Origin: Enoplolaimus lenunculus
Lineage: Eukaryota > Nematoda > Enoplea > Enoplida > Thoracostomopsidae
Length of the DNA stretch: 64,000 nt
Direction: 5' to 3'
Assembly: GCA_030248215.1 (NCBI GenBank)
Contig: JASANG010002792.1
Location: 558,001-622,000, forward strand
Shown here piece after piece: positions 17,880-29,800 of this stretch (the first letter of the stretch is position 1; every line of letters begins with the position of its first letter). The position numbers and the translations under genes are program-made. The notes under the pieces were generated by a model. The model saw only the letters and a list, made by a program, of their open reading frames with translations, did not search any database and was not told the origin of the DNA.

Positions 17880-20800
17880 TTACCCTGTCCGTAACATTTT
17901 TGCCGCTTTCAACTCCTCGAACTGCTTGAGCTCTTCAGTCACAATTTCTTTTCGTTTCTCAAGAAATTCACGATATTCTTCTGGATTGTACGACTGTTTA
18001 ACTTCGATTCCAATTAAGCGTGCATGTCCAATTACCTTTTTACACAGCGTTTCTAGCGGTAAACCCACATTAATCTAAAAATAGTACGTTCAACAAGATG
18101 AAAATTATACAAACAGAGTGCTATCGCGATTGCGTTCCATATAAGAGCTAATCACGGCTGGTTGTCACTTCAACGCGAACGCTCGCAAGTAGTAATTGAA
18201 GGATAATTCCAAACGTTCACTGTGTATAGCCCTATCACCAGTTTATGTGCGTTTCGTAACTTTGGAATCAGAGAGTGATAACGTTGGCAATTATTACTTA
18301 GTATTGAAGTGTTTGATCGAGAGTACACATAACTGCACACATGTTTCAAAACGCCATTCTGGTTATTACTAACTGACATTATATTTTCAAATTGTGCACG
18401 CTCCAACAGGTCTGAGCAACGCACAGTTAAGGAAGTATTTTCAATATGCATAATCCTCGGTTAAATAATGTTCATGAGTCAAGCAGTTAAAAATTACTTC
18501 GTCTGTTGACTGAATTTTTGCTATCCCATAGATATGTTTCAATGTGACCCATCCACAAACTTCATGTCGCGGTCTAGTCGCCCCGCGCCGAATGCCAGCC
18601 GCCTGAATCATAAACAAACAAAAAAGAACTATGATTACGTGGCTCGTATGTTTGTTTGTTATGTGACATGCGGTAAGGGTGCAACCGGAATTACAATTTA
18701 CCGGAATCGGAATTTGAAAAAATTACCGGAAACGTAACCGGAAAATGACAAATACATGCCACCGAAAAATTCATTTTAATTTTCTTTTTTGCAATTATTG
18801 GTAAATAACCCTTAGTTGGTGATAGGTATATATTCACTTTATCTGCTGTATCTTAGATTTTCATAATCCACGAAAGAGCAATCTACCTTCGAAGGTGCTA
18901 TACTATAGGAATGAAATCTACTTAAATTTTATCGTCATTTTTTAGTAAAATATGTTAATTTCCACCGACCACAATTTAATGCCGGAATTTTTCATTACCA
19001 AAAATATACCGGAACCGGAAGGTCAAAAATTGCCGGAACCGGAATTCGGGTTGCACCCTGCATGCGGTTCTTATGCTGGGTTACGCTTTGGAACCTAAAA
19101 ACTGAATAACGTTTAAAAATCTACATACTTATTAAACTAATACTAAACTATTGTCGATATACACAACGAAAACGAAAACGAAAATTTTATTTAACAAACT
19201 CAGCAATTCTGCACATAGTAAACGATTATATTCTACGTTATTATGTTTAACACTGCTTGCTATACATTATATGAAAACTCTTGGACACGTCATCTGTTTA
19301 CCCAGATGACCGAGGTATTTTACCAAAAAACTTTAATATCAAACTTACACACGCACCCGAGTTAAAAGCCACGTGAGATTGGGGGTCTGAATCACTAGGC
19401 GGTAAGTTCTGTCAGGATTGACAAAAACGCGCGAAGGCAGTGGAATTCCAGGCTAAAACTAAAACAATTGATAGACCAAAAAATAACAAATCAATACAAA
19501 GTACGATGAGGCTTATACAGACTGTACAGCCTTTTGTGTCTGAAGTTTTCCTGTTACAGTTCATTGTGACGGTTGTATAAAATTCCGATCACGATTTAAT
19601 TCAGTTATGTTTAGCACCCGGACTATACCACAGAACTGCAAAAAAGAATTGCTTCGTATTGTATGGACTTCTAATCTAAAACCTATAGTAGTATTACTTG
19701 CACAAAGACACATGCCGGAGAGTATCTCTTGATTCGTATTGTATGGTGTTCTAACAGCTGTAGAGATACTCTGAAGTTTGTTTCTTCGTTCATGCAATAC
19801 TACTCCAGCTGTATTCGACTTCGAATCACAAACGCTAAAAATTGCTCACATACAATTAAATCCTTTGTACGCTCGTTAAATTCTTGACAAAACTGAGCAA
19901 CATTCACGCCACGCTGTCCTAGCTGTGGTCCCAATGGCGGTGCTGGTGTAGCCTACAACAAATTGTGCGACTCAACGAATGTCAAAATGAATAAATATGA
20001 ATTATGCATATTCCGATGCTACATAAGTAACCAACACATTGTCGCTTACACCATACATATATACATACATACGTACCCACCCCTATTATGCCTACGTTTT
20101 CTTATTTTTTGCCAGTTTAAATACTGCACAGTTTCACCAAGGATCTTTTCTTGGAAACTTTGGAACTGATATTCAGGGGCAAGCGCAGCAGAACCAGCTA
20201 ATCCGAGGACAAATGTCGGCACATACACTGGGGTGCGATTAGGGCCCATTCCATGAAATTTTGCACTCTATGTATATAATGTAAAATTTTTTGACTTAAA
20301 AATAGGAGAGGCCGCACCTCTGTGCACGATATATAAGGAATGATTACAAAAAATTTTCAGCTGGCAGCAATAAAAGCGTTTCCGTAAAACACAAAATCAT
20401 ATACATGTGCATAGACCGGTGCAAAAAATTGTTGCAATGAATGACCACAAGGGGTAGTGTTGCCATGCTTGACATGAGTGCAAGAGGGCTGAGGTTCAAC
20501 CCCGGCGCGGTCCTTGACTTTTGAAAACTTCTAAAAGGGTTCATGGACAGGGATGTGCGGTCTCGGTCTCGGTAAGTCTCGGTATTTGGCTGGTCTCGGT
20601 CTCGTTTATTAAACCGAGACCAAAGGACAAAGACAAGTTCCCGTTTTTTTCTGCTCAACGTTCACAGTAAACGGACGTCAGTTGTATTTGTTGATTTTTA
20701 CCGCAAAATTTTTGCAGGTTTGATGCTATGAAGTAAATTATACCCCAAACTTTTTGTTATTGTTTTGTCAAAACACAGATAGTTGATTTATAGACATTTA

Positions 20801-22430
20801 AGGAATCGTGCCAAAAAATTTAAGTTCCAATTAACGCTAAAATATCATTTTGATAAACGCTAGTTGACACTGAAAGCGTTCTATATTTTATCGGAGTCTT
20901 TGACGTGGAGTTGTGTTATATTCCTGTATCTGTGTTTGTCAGTGTGTTTTTGCTAAAAATAAAATTTTGAGGTAATTTTTGTGTTTAATATTATAAATTT
21001 TGAACAGATGCAACATTTTACCAACTTTTATAAGAAAAATTTTTATTTTTATGCTCGGTAACGGTCAAAAATTGACCGAGACCGTACATCCCTGGTCATG
21101 AAGACCATGTTGTTTCAACATGAACGGACCATGTTGTTCCAACATGAGCGTCCCATCAACGACGGGCAGCACAAACTGCAAGCCCGTGGATTCACGAGGT
21201 TGAATTCGCGGTTCAGGACGATCGCCTGTGAAAGAAGGATGATGGTAAATGTGCATGCTACAGTGAAACCAGATATCCGGCTCCGGTATTCTGTATTTAC
21301 GGATATTTGTTGCTGAAAAGAAAAAACAACGAATCTAATTTCAGCAATAAAGAGTTTTTCGGTGCGAGGAATCTACATAAATTGTTTACATAGGGTTACT
21401 GAAGATTTTTGGGTGCGAGGAATCCGAATAAATTGTGCACAAACCTGTAAAGCCCATAATTGAGTACTTAGCTAATAGACAATTTGCATATTAGCATAAT
21501 TTATAAGTCTAAATTTGGAATTTTTACAATATTTCAGTAATTATTAGGGTTATAAGCGATCTTATTTCAGCACTAAAGGGTTGTTCAACAATCACAATAT
21601 TTCGATCTGAATTTTGTTCGAAATGACAGAAACAAAGATTTTACGAAGCCCAGTTAACACTGAGACATTTGTACAACCGGCTTCTGCAAATTCCGGAGCT
21701 GGATATTGAACTTTCCGGCTTCGGCTCTGTTATTTTTCATATCCTGTTGAACCCAGGAGTACGATGTGTATGCAAAGTGAGATTGTCATACATGCAGGGT
21801 GCAACCTTAATTACAGTTTATCGGAACCAGATTTTTGAATAGTTTTTATCATCGAATTACTGTTGGACCTTTTAAAAAGCTATCCCAAACAATGGCTTAA
21901 GCGAATTTTCAGCTATTTCGTCATCAAACTTTGCTCTAAATACATCAGACTTTTAATCTAACAGTTTAACAACAAAATCGAACTAGTTGCAAAAATGCTC
22001 ATGTCGAAATATCTATTTTTTACAGGCAAAGTTTGCAATTGCCTCAAAACCTTAAAAATTCTGGCTCAGACATCCTTCAATGCAGGAGCAGAAATTGAAT
22101 TTTGCAGGAATTCCGGTGGTATCCTGAATAAATGGCCATATGATGTAGCAGAAGTATGCTTGATTCAAATGCTAGATGACCGATGTTCGATTTTTGGCAA
22201 AAATAGCCATGCAGAATTGCAGATAGACAGTGTTGTTCCAACAGCACTGTGAGGTAAATTTAACAAATCAGTCAAACATGTAAAGCTACATTTTCAGGTA
22301 ATGACGTGACACATCACTCCGAGCGTACCTGTCCAGATTTAATATCAGTTTTTAAGAAAGGTGGATGTATAACCTTTGGCGGCACTTTCTTTCCAATTCG
22401 TTTGGGCACGAGACGAGGGATATAAACCAT
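17880..22430 (-). CDS. MRPL11: Mitochondrial large-subunit ribosomal protein L11
   Basis: L11 of the mitoribosome, part of the GTPase-associated centre with 16S rRNA. Exons in transcript order: 22430-22329, 19952-19854, 19452-19357, 18602-18498, 18074-17880. All junctions are phase 0 and yield 198 aa (human MRPL11 192). Exon 1 gives a basic N-terminus ending [16 protein letters not shown]. Exon 2 gives the L11 signature [18 protein letters not shown] and FNERTKD. Exon 3 gives [18 protein letters not shown], exon 4 [18 protein letters not shown], and exon 5 [19 protein letters not shown] with a charged tail. The exon 3 donor could be CGG|GTGCGT or six bases further; the first matches family length. 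Introns hold a hAT MITE, a tRNA-like module and another hAT element. Transcription diverges from the TBC gene. Confidence 0.93.
18675..19060 (+). mobile_element. hAT-type MITE, CAGGGTGCAACC family, copy 4
   Basis: 386 bp in the MRPL11 intron between exons 3 and 4. It has perfect 8-bp flanks CATGCGGT (18667-18674 and 19061-19068). The first base of the left end is changed (AAGGGTGCAACC). Confidence 0.88.
20443..20513 (+). other. tRNA-like module
   Basis: About 71 bases starting GACC and ending GGTC, with a GGGGTAGTGTTGCC A-box-like part and a good B-box, GGTTCAACCCC. Pairing in the acceptor stem is imperfect. Probably a tRNA pseudogene or the head of a tRNA-derived repeat. Confidence 0.4.
20548..21094. 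mobile_element. Non-autonomous hAT element, CAGGGATGT ends
   Basis: 547 bp. The left end CAGGGATGTGCGGTCTCGGT faces CCGAGACCGTACATCCCTG. The flanks TTCATGGA and GTCATGAA match at 6 of 8. The centre is AT-rich and lacks any transposase. It lies inside MRPL11 intron 1. Confidence 0.75.
21340..21560 (+). repeat. Isolated unit of the GGTTACTGAA...GCATATTAGC repeat
   Basis: It contains GGTTACTGAAGATTTTTGGG, GAGGAATCCGAATAAATTG and AATTTGCATATTAGC. The same word order recurs several times at 25060-25760 in the neighbouring TBC gene. Confidence 0.55.
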
Positions 22431-22524
22431 ACCAATTATACTAACTCAACCATACAAACAGGATACTGTACAAAATAACTAAATTGAATATAAGTTACCT
22501 AGATTTCAAACGTATTGTACTTAC

Positions 22525-23460
22525 GGCTGGGTAACGGAAAATAATCAAAAAAGGTTTTCTCCGGTTTGTACTTTTGTAGCGTATGACCTTGCTTAAAATA
22601 TTCATGAGATATTCTTGGTAACACTTTGACACCAAATTTAGCAACGAGCACAAATTTCTCACTTTTTCAGCATTTCTGCAAAAATGTAAAAAACGTGTTT
22701 TCCGCTCTATTCAATTTTTTCGCAAAATACCAACACTGGTTGTATTTCTTTTACATGTTAATACTTTGTCAAGACTGAAAAATTAAAAAGTAGCAAATTT
22801 TTTAAACCGAAACTAGCTATGTATTACATATCAGCTACCAATATAACATTAAACTAGATATATTGGAATGGTGATTGGATTAGAGACAAGAGCATACTTA
22901 AGTGCATCCAGAATGGCACATGTTCCAGACCGGTTATTGCGCTACTTGCCGTGACATGCTGATTCACAAAAAATATTCGATTTCACAGCAATTTATTTTA
23001 CCGCGATTTGTGATTTATATACAGCATCCGATTATGTTTTGAAGTGTTTACAGTTAACGTATTTCGCATTTTCACTGCGTTCTCAAGTTATACCGATCCC
23101 AATTTTGCCATCCCAAAGTAGATAGTATTTTTACATAGCTAGTAGCATATTTAGTAAACTTAAAGCTCTACTCACATCTCCAAGTGTTTGGTACAAGAAG
23201 TTTTTACTGCAGTTTGCATGTGAAGGTGCATCTTTCAACCGGTTCAGAATTACACTTGCTGGTTCTTGTTAAAAACCATTTAGCAGAAGTTGAAGCTGCA
23301 ATTGGTATATGGAAATGCATGTTTTTGCCATCAAAACCTCTCAGTTTGTGTAATTGTTCTTTTGAATACGGTTTCATCTTAAACTTAACAACTCCTGCTA
23401 TAGCTTGAATAAGCGGTTCTGTGGCCTGGTGTATATTTAGTGTAGCCGTTTTCCCGTGAT
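22525..23460 (-). CDS. Possible unidentified minus-strand exons between MRPL11 and the TBC gene
   Basis: Two minus-strand blocks look exon-like. At 23460-23206 an open frame includes LIQAIAGVVKFKMKPYSKEQ, LHKLRGFDGKNMHFHIPIAA and a stop. At 22675-22525 a block lies between a strong TTTTTGCAG acceptor and a CCAGCC|GTAAGT donor, with two overlapping open frames. No family was recognised, and the blocks cannot be joined with confidence. The interval otherwise holds the divergent promoters of MRPL11 and the TBC gene. Confidence 0.22.
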
Positions 23461-23807
23461 GTTAAGGTGGTGCGGTTTACTTTTTGAGAGTTTTAACGTC
23501 CCTTTCGTCCATATGGATTGAATTGATCTCTTAACGTTTATTCTGACTGGTTCCTGACTAACAAGGTAATTTCTTAGTTGCTTATCTTCACTACATCGCT
23601 TGATAAAGTGTTACAATTTAATACTGCCTCATGCGTAAAGATTCCTCATGGCAGTGGTTGCAGATGCGGTCTGTAGTTACGGGAGTTGCTGGTTTGCAGT
23701 GCATTGTTTCTTTTTAGCTACCGTATGATGCTGTGACTTTTTACTATATTACATAGCTCTAATATTTTCAATAAACATTTTTGTTTTAGGTTTGATTACT
23801 GTTGATA

Positions 23808-26800
23808 ATGTGGCTGAAGCCGTCTGAAGTACTATTCGGTTCGGCATTATGGTATGTCCAACTAATGAACTTTCGCGATATGTCCCAGTTTAATAGCTGA
23901 AAAGTGTAAACACTAACTCATACCTATCTGCTAGGTGTTACCGATATGCTTAATTTTCTTGTGTAGCTATAGAAATTCAACTTTGGAATGTAATTTACAA
24001 CCAGACTGTTCTTTGATCTTAGTTTATTTTTGTCATTCACACAATAAATTTTAGGATAACTGAATGCGCTAATCCATATTTCCTTCTTCAACGTCGAAAA
24101 GGCCATGGCACCAGAGGCCTCTCATCTGTTCTAGTCGGCACCTTGGATTCTATTTTTGATACTCGTCCCGCACCATATCGAATTCTCTTACAAAATGTAG
24201 ATTCAGACGTCAGTTACAGTATGTTTTGCTCAGACTTAGAATAGTTTCATTAAATTTATGACTGGTATACGAGTGTTGCGGTGACTTTGCACTAATTGGG
24301 GCAGATTTTACTTAATGAAAAGTTCTTCAGCAAATTTGACGTGGAAATAATTTTATGGATAAATTGAGCGAAGTGACGAAACTCCGAGTGAAAGTCGGAG
24401 TATCGCAAACCGTTTATGTTTTGTACTTTGGGGTCGTCTGAAACGTGCATGTCCGCCCGACCGTAATCTCAGGAACCGCTGAACAGATTTGGATATATAC
24501 GTATACTTTTTGTTTGAATGCTTGTTATCCTTTGATGTTAACCTCGCATTGTGCTTTTAAAATTTTAATCCGTTTATTGGCTGCAGGGTAATTTGCATAA
24601 TTGAGTACGTATGCCTAAATTAGGTTTTTACATTATTTGTGTAATTGTTAGGGTTGCCAGCAGGGTTCGAATCCTGATTCTGATTAGAAATCCGATTCAA
24701 AACGAGTTTGGATTTCGATTCCGGTTCCGGTTGCACAATCAATCAGAATCGGAATTTTGAAATTTTATTTTTAATTTTACGTGTGATACGTTGCATAAAA
24801 ATTCTGTATTGTTTATCTATTGAATTGCTTTCGATAAGTTAACTTATCAATAATTGATCATAGTTTAGTTTTTCAGAGCCAAAAATTATCTCCAGCTTAT
24901 TCATTCGATCGTTTTGAAAATTATTGCCAGCCAAAATCAATATTATATTTGTCAATGCAAATTATCCGTACAGTCACAAAATTTCTAGCTCCATTTTCGA
25001 TTTCGGTATAATCCTGTTCCGCTTTGCATCCTGGCTGCAAGTAGTATATAGGTTTTGGGTGCGTGTAATCTGAATAACTTGTTTATTAAACTCCAATACC
25101 TGAACAGCTAGCTTTTGACTAATTTTGCATATTCGTTGAATTGGTTAAGCGTAAATTCGAACTTTTTGAGCGGAGCTCGGAGTTTCTCGAAGCGTTTTAT
25201 GTTTAGTACTTGGGGTCTAAACGTGGATGTCCGTCCGTCGGTCCGCCCGAAAAGAATTCAGGAACCGCTGAACCGATTACTTTTTGTTTCAAACCGAGGC
25301 ATGTTAACCTCGCGTTCTGGTTCCAAATTTGTAATCCGTTTATTTGTTGCAGGTTTATTCTCATAATTAGTTAAGCCTAATTTAATTGATACGCCTAAAT
25401 TAGGACTTTTTAAATTATATCAATGATTAGTACGGTTACTGAAAGTTTTTTAGGTGCGAGGCATCTGAATAATTTCTTTACAAACCTTCAAAATCGATAA
25501 TTCAAAAGTTAACTAATAGCTAATTTGCATATTAGCTTAATTGCTTAAGTGTGTTTAATCGTCGCTCCATACACGTAGTTCCACTACGACTGGATAAATT
25601 GTTTCACAGCTTATTAGGGTTACAAGCTATCTAATTTCTGTACTTAGGGGTGTATGGGTGGGGATATCTGAATAAATTGTTTGTATGTACACCTCAAAAA
25701 CCGATCGATGAATAGTTAGCTAATAACTAATTGCAGTTTTGCTTAATTGATAAGTAAGTGGGCGAAAATATGCGTTTGTGTTTTATAAGGGTGAAGTCTT
25801 TAACTAGACTATTTAAAAATTAAGTATGTCCAAATACATATTAAATAAGTGCGGCACTAAGTTTGTATTGATTTAAATGGTACACACAATTACATAAGTG
25901 TTTTAGTGGTTGCTGCCGCAGTCACTCGTAAAGAAATTGGAGAAAATTGGGAATGGCTTGAAAGAAATTTGTTGAACACAATTAGTAAGTTGCGTACAGT
26001 TATGAGTTAAATAATGTTTTGGTTGCTTCATCTGTTTTTAGAAATAGAAAATTTCCTGCCTGCTCCTTATCTTAAACACATGGAAAAATTGTGATTGTTA
26101 GCTATTGGAAAAGAAAACGATGTTATCAATCGTTGTGAAAAATGCGCCATTAATTTTTTATTTAGGTTAAGTTTACTTGTTAACGAACGTTTTATGTTGT
26201 TTCTTTCAGGCAGTTTTGAAAATTTTGGAGATGCTCAGCAATATGTCAAGTGCAAGATCGAAAGCATGATATCAGAAATTCCTGGTGGTGACACGGCAGG
26301 TCTGTGTTCTTGAGTTGTAGCTCCGATATTTTGTAAATATAATATTATACTAGTTTAATATAATTTGATTACTAATTAAGATTACTGATCAAAGCTGTTT
26401 GGCATTTACGAAGTTATTTATGATTTTTAGAAGAAGATGCATCTCACAAGAATGTACAGGCGCGGTTTCACAAGTTGTTCAATCTTCCCAATGACGAAAA
26501 ACTGGTTAACTGTATGTTATGCAGAACTAAGTTCGCGATGTTTGTGATGTTACATGTAGGCTGTAGGGATGTACCTATACCAAATATTTGCCGATACCGA
26601 TACCGATCTTTATTTTGAAAATATACCAATACCGATGCCGATTTAAATTTTAATAAACGATGCTTAACGAACAAATAAGCTAAAGCATTTCATCATTCAT
26701 TATAAATGCGAACATTTATCCCTAAGAATCATAAAAATTTAAAATTTTATGCGAACGGTATATTTCGATTATGTTTCTCAAACAGAAACGCAAGAGAGAT

Positions 26801-29800
26801 AACAGTTTCCCTGATTAGACGCACTAATGTACGCCAATAAGTAGAATTGGTAGAATTCCAACTCACTGTTTATGTGACAAAAGTATCGGTAAAACATCAG
26901 CAATTTTTTTACACTGCCGATGCCGATTCTCACGGAAAGTGTCTATTATTACTGAAGTCGGTTAATTGACACATCCCTAGTAATAAGCATCTGTTTCAAT
27001 TCTGATATAAATATATGCTAATTAGATGTAGTAGTATATCTGTATCTAAGCCACGTTTTTGCTCTGCTTTCAGTCTACAGCGGCTGGAAGTTGAAAATAT
27101 TGCAAACGGTTAGCACAAGTGTAAAAGGAGTGGTAACTAGGTACTAGTTATTTTTTAATCGAGTTTTGTGCTAATGACATGTGGAATTATTTATTTTCTA
27201 TGGTTTAGACTACAGTTGCTGTTACTGGCGTGGCCGTATTCCTGCTCAGGGTCACTTGTATCTCAGCGTAAACTGTATGTGCTTCTATTCGTTTATCATG
27301 GGCAAGCAAACAACACTGGAGATTCGTTGGACTGATGTAATAGTAAGTTCGCTTTTCTTGTTCACCAATATTTTTTCCTTAATGGTATGATCGAAATTAG
27401 TTTAGCAAATGAAATATAGACGCTTGTATGGATAAAGTTGCTCATCCCTACACGTAGACAGATGTTCGATGAGCAGTGATTACTAAACCAATATAAATCA
27501 GAGCAAATGCAGTTTGAACGCTCAGGTCAGTAACATTGACTTGATACTATTGTAATGTAATTTGTTTTAGTAACACATTATTTTGGTTTTGGGTGACAAA
27601 TACTTGCCGCAGAGTAATCCTGCTTCTCGTTATCAGGGATCGACCGGATATTAATTTTACGTTATACCAGAGATGGGTTCTTATTAACTTGCTGAGAGAT
27701 GTAGTTGCAGCAAAATGTGGATGCGGATGCAGGTTTTCCTCGGATATTAAACCGGGACCTGTCAATTTTGTACTCGTCTATTAATTTTTACATATTTTAG
27801 CTATCGCATAATAATTATACTGATATTCTTGTGCACATTCTCGTTTGTTTATTGCACAGAAACTTGAAAAGAATTCTAAGCTTTGGCTGCCTCAATCAAT
27901 CAGCGTAACTACCAACGATAATGTCACTTCAACGTTTTCAATGTTTCTCAATTTTGAAGAAACGTTTAAGCTCGTGTCACAGTTGGCCAACATTGCTATG
28001 AAACAGTACGCATAATTCATCAGTTTGTGATAACTTAATATACTCGTTAATATTATGGCTTGGCTTCAGATCAGAAAGCTAAGAAACAGAAGCGCTCTAT
28101 AAATTTAGGGCAAATTTTGTATAGTGTTTGAGATGTTTTGGTTTTGATCCTAGTCTTTCTTAAAATTGCCAATGTGTATGAGCGAAATACAACTGAATAC
28201 GTTGTAAAACATGCACACGTCGTTTTTCATGCTGAAACTGCCATATGTTTTTTATTTTCCAGCTTAATACTCGAAGAAGGATTCGAAGAAGATGATGACA
28301 TCAGGCAAAAATTAAAGTTAGTCTTTTTAAATAAGGCATATGGACTAACAATTATTCATGCAGTGCGGATTCAAGACCAGAGTTGGGTCGTCTTGGCTGT
28401 GGTGTGAAACTGAGACTAAAAGCTGTATTTTGGTTATTTTCAACTGTTGCTGGATGCGATTTCTCGAGCTCTTCGAAAACTAGTTTAGGTTAGGCTTCAC
28501 TTAGTTTGGAACAAGTTTCTACGGTAACAACGCGTTTCGCTGTGAAGTTATTTTATTTGGTTATCATTCGTTTACTAATTGGTGTTTGAAAAACATTTGG
28601 CAACTGCAAGTGTTAACAAAGTGTTAGCTCAAATCAGGTATCATCAATCGCAATATTTTAGAAAGAAACCATCGAAGAAAAAATCTGTTTCATTTGTCAA
28701 ACGCGATTTGGACGCTCGAGCACGAAGTGAATCGTATAGGTAAGTAGATTTGGTTTTTTCATAAACAATTTGGAACATGAGATGTAATTTGACTTTTTTG
28801 TTGGTCATTAGCTCGAAATTGGTTTAGTTTCGTTATTATACCCTAAAATGATTAGGTCAACTTAAAACTATATTAATTTTGTTCCGCAACCGTTTTCAAT
28901 AACCTAAATTGGAATACACTGGCTTTTCAGAAATAAATTTCGAGTTCCTCATTGCGAAAAGCTTGATGGTGACACAGAATGTCTGCTGTGGACGCCGTAC
29001 AATAAGCAATATGCCAGTGGAAAAATGTACATATCAAAGAACTTCGTTTGTTTTGATAGTAAGGTAAGGTCAAGTATTGATATATTGGGCATTTCTTCCA
29101 TAGCCTTTTTTTAATAAATTGTTGGATATGGGCAATGAAGCCTTTATGAAAATGGTATTTAGAACTGCATGTATCTTTGATTTGTCGGAGCCATGTGTTG
29201 TTAACGTTGAGTGGTTGTTGCTATAATTTGGTTTTAGCAATTTGTGGAACAGTTCTGTAGTACCAGGTGTTAAGCCAAGGGTTAGTTAGTTGTAAAATAC
29301 CAAACCGAAATTATCACCGGTTCGATTCTAAAATCTGCGATTAACAATCGTTACTGACAGTGGAAACCTGCGCTATACCTTGTAGCATTCTGCTTAGCGA
29401 CTCAAACGTTGCATAAAAGGTAAACGGTCGAAGATATTACACCAGCTAAGAATTTGGTATGTATTTTTTCGGACATGAGTTTACTTCAGATAATACTAAT
29501 TTAGTGTTAACATTTTCGGTAATATTTAATATTCAGCAAGCAGCTCTGTATGTTGTTTTTGCACAAAAAGACGTAGGTATTGTAAGTATTTCAGGTGCAA
29601 AGGCTTGTGCGTTTAATTATTCCGTTCATCGAAATTCATTGTATTGAAAAATTCGAAACCACGGGAGAGCCTGGGATTGGCAATGGCTTACTGGTTACGA
29701 CTAAGTCGAAGGTAAGAAAGAAAACCAGTTTGCCGCTCTTGATAAGGGTTTGAGGTGAATAAAATGTGTAATTTATTTGCGAATACTAATAATGCAACCC

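Noticed and set aside
20046-20249. Minus-strand open frame [16 protein letters not shown] near MRPL11, considered as its first exon
   Set aside because: It matches no L11 sequence and its donor phase does not fit exon 2. The block at 22329-22430 gives the expected basic N-terminus in phase.
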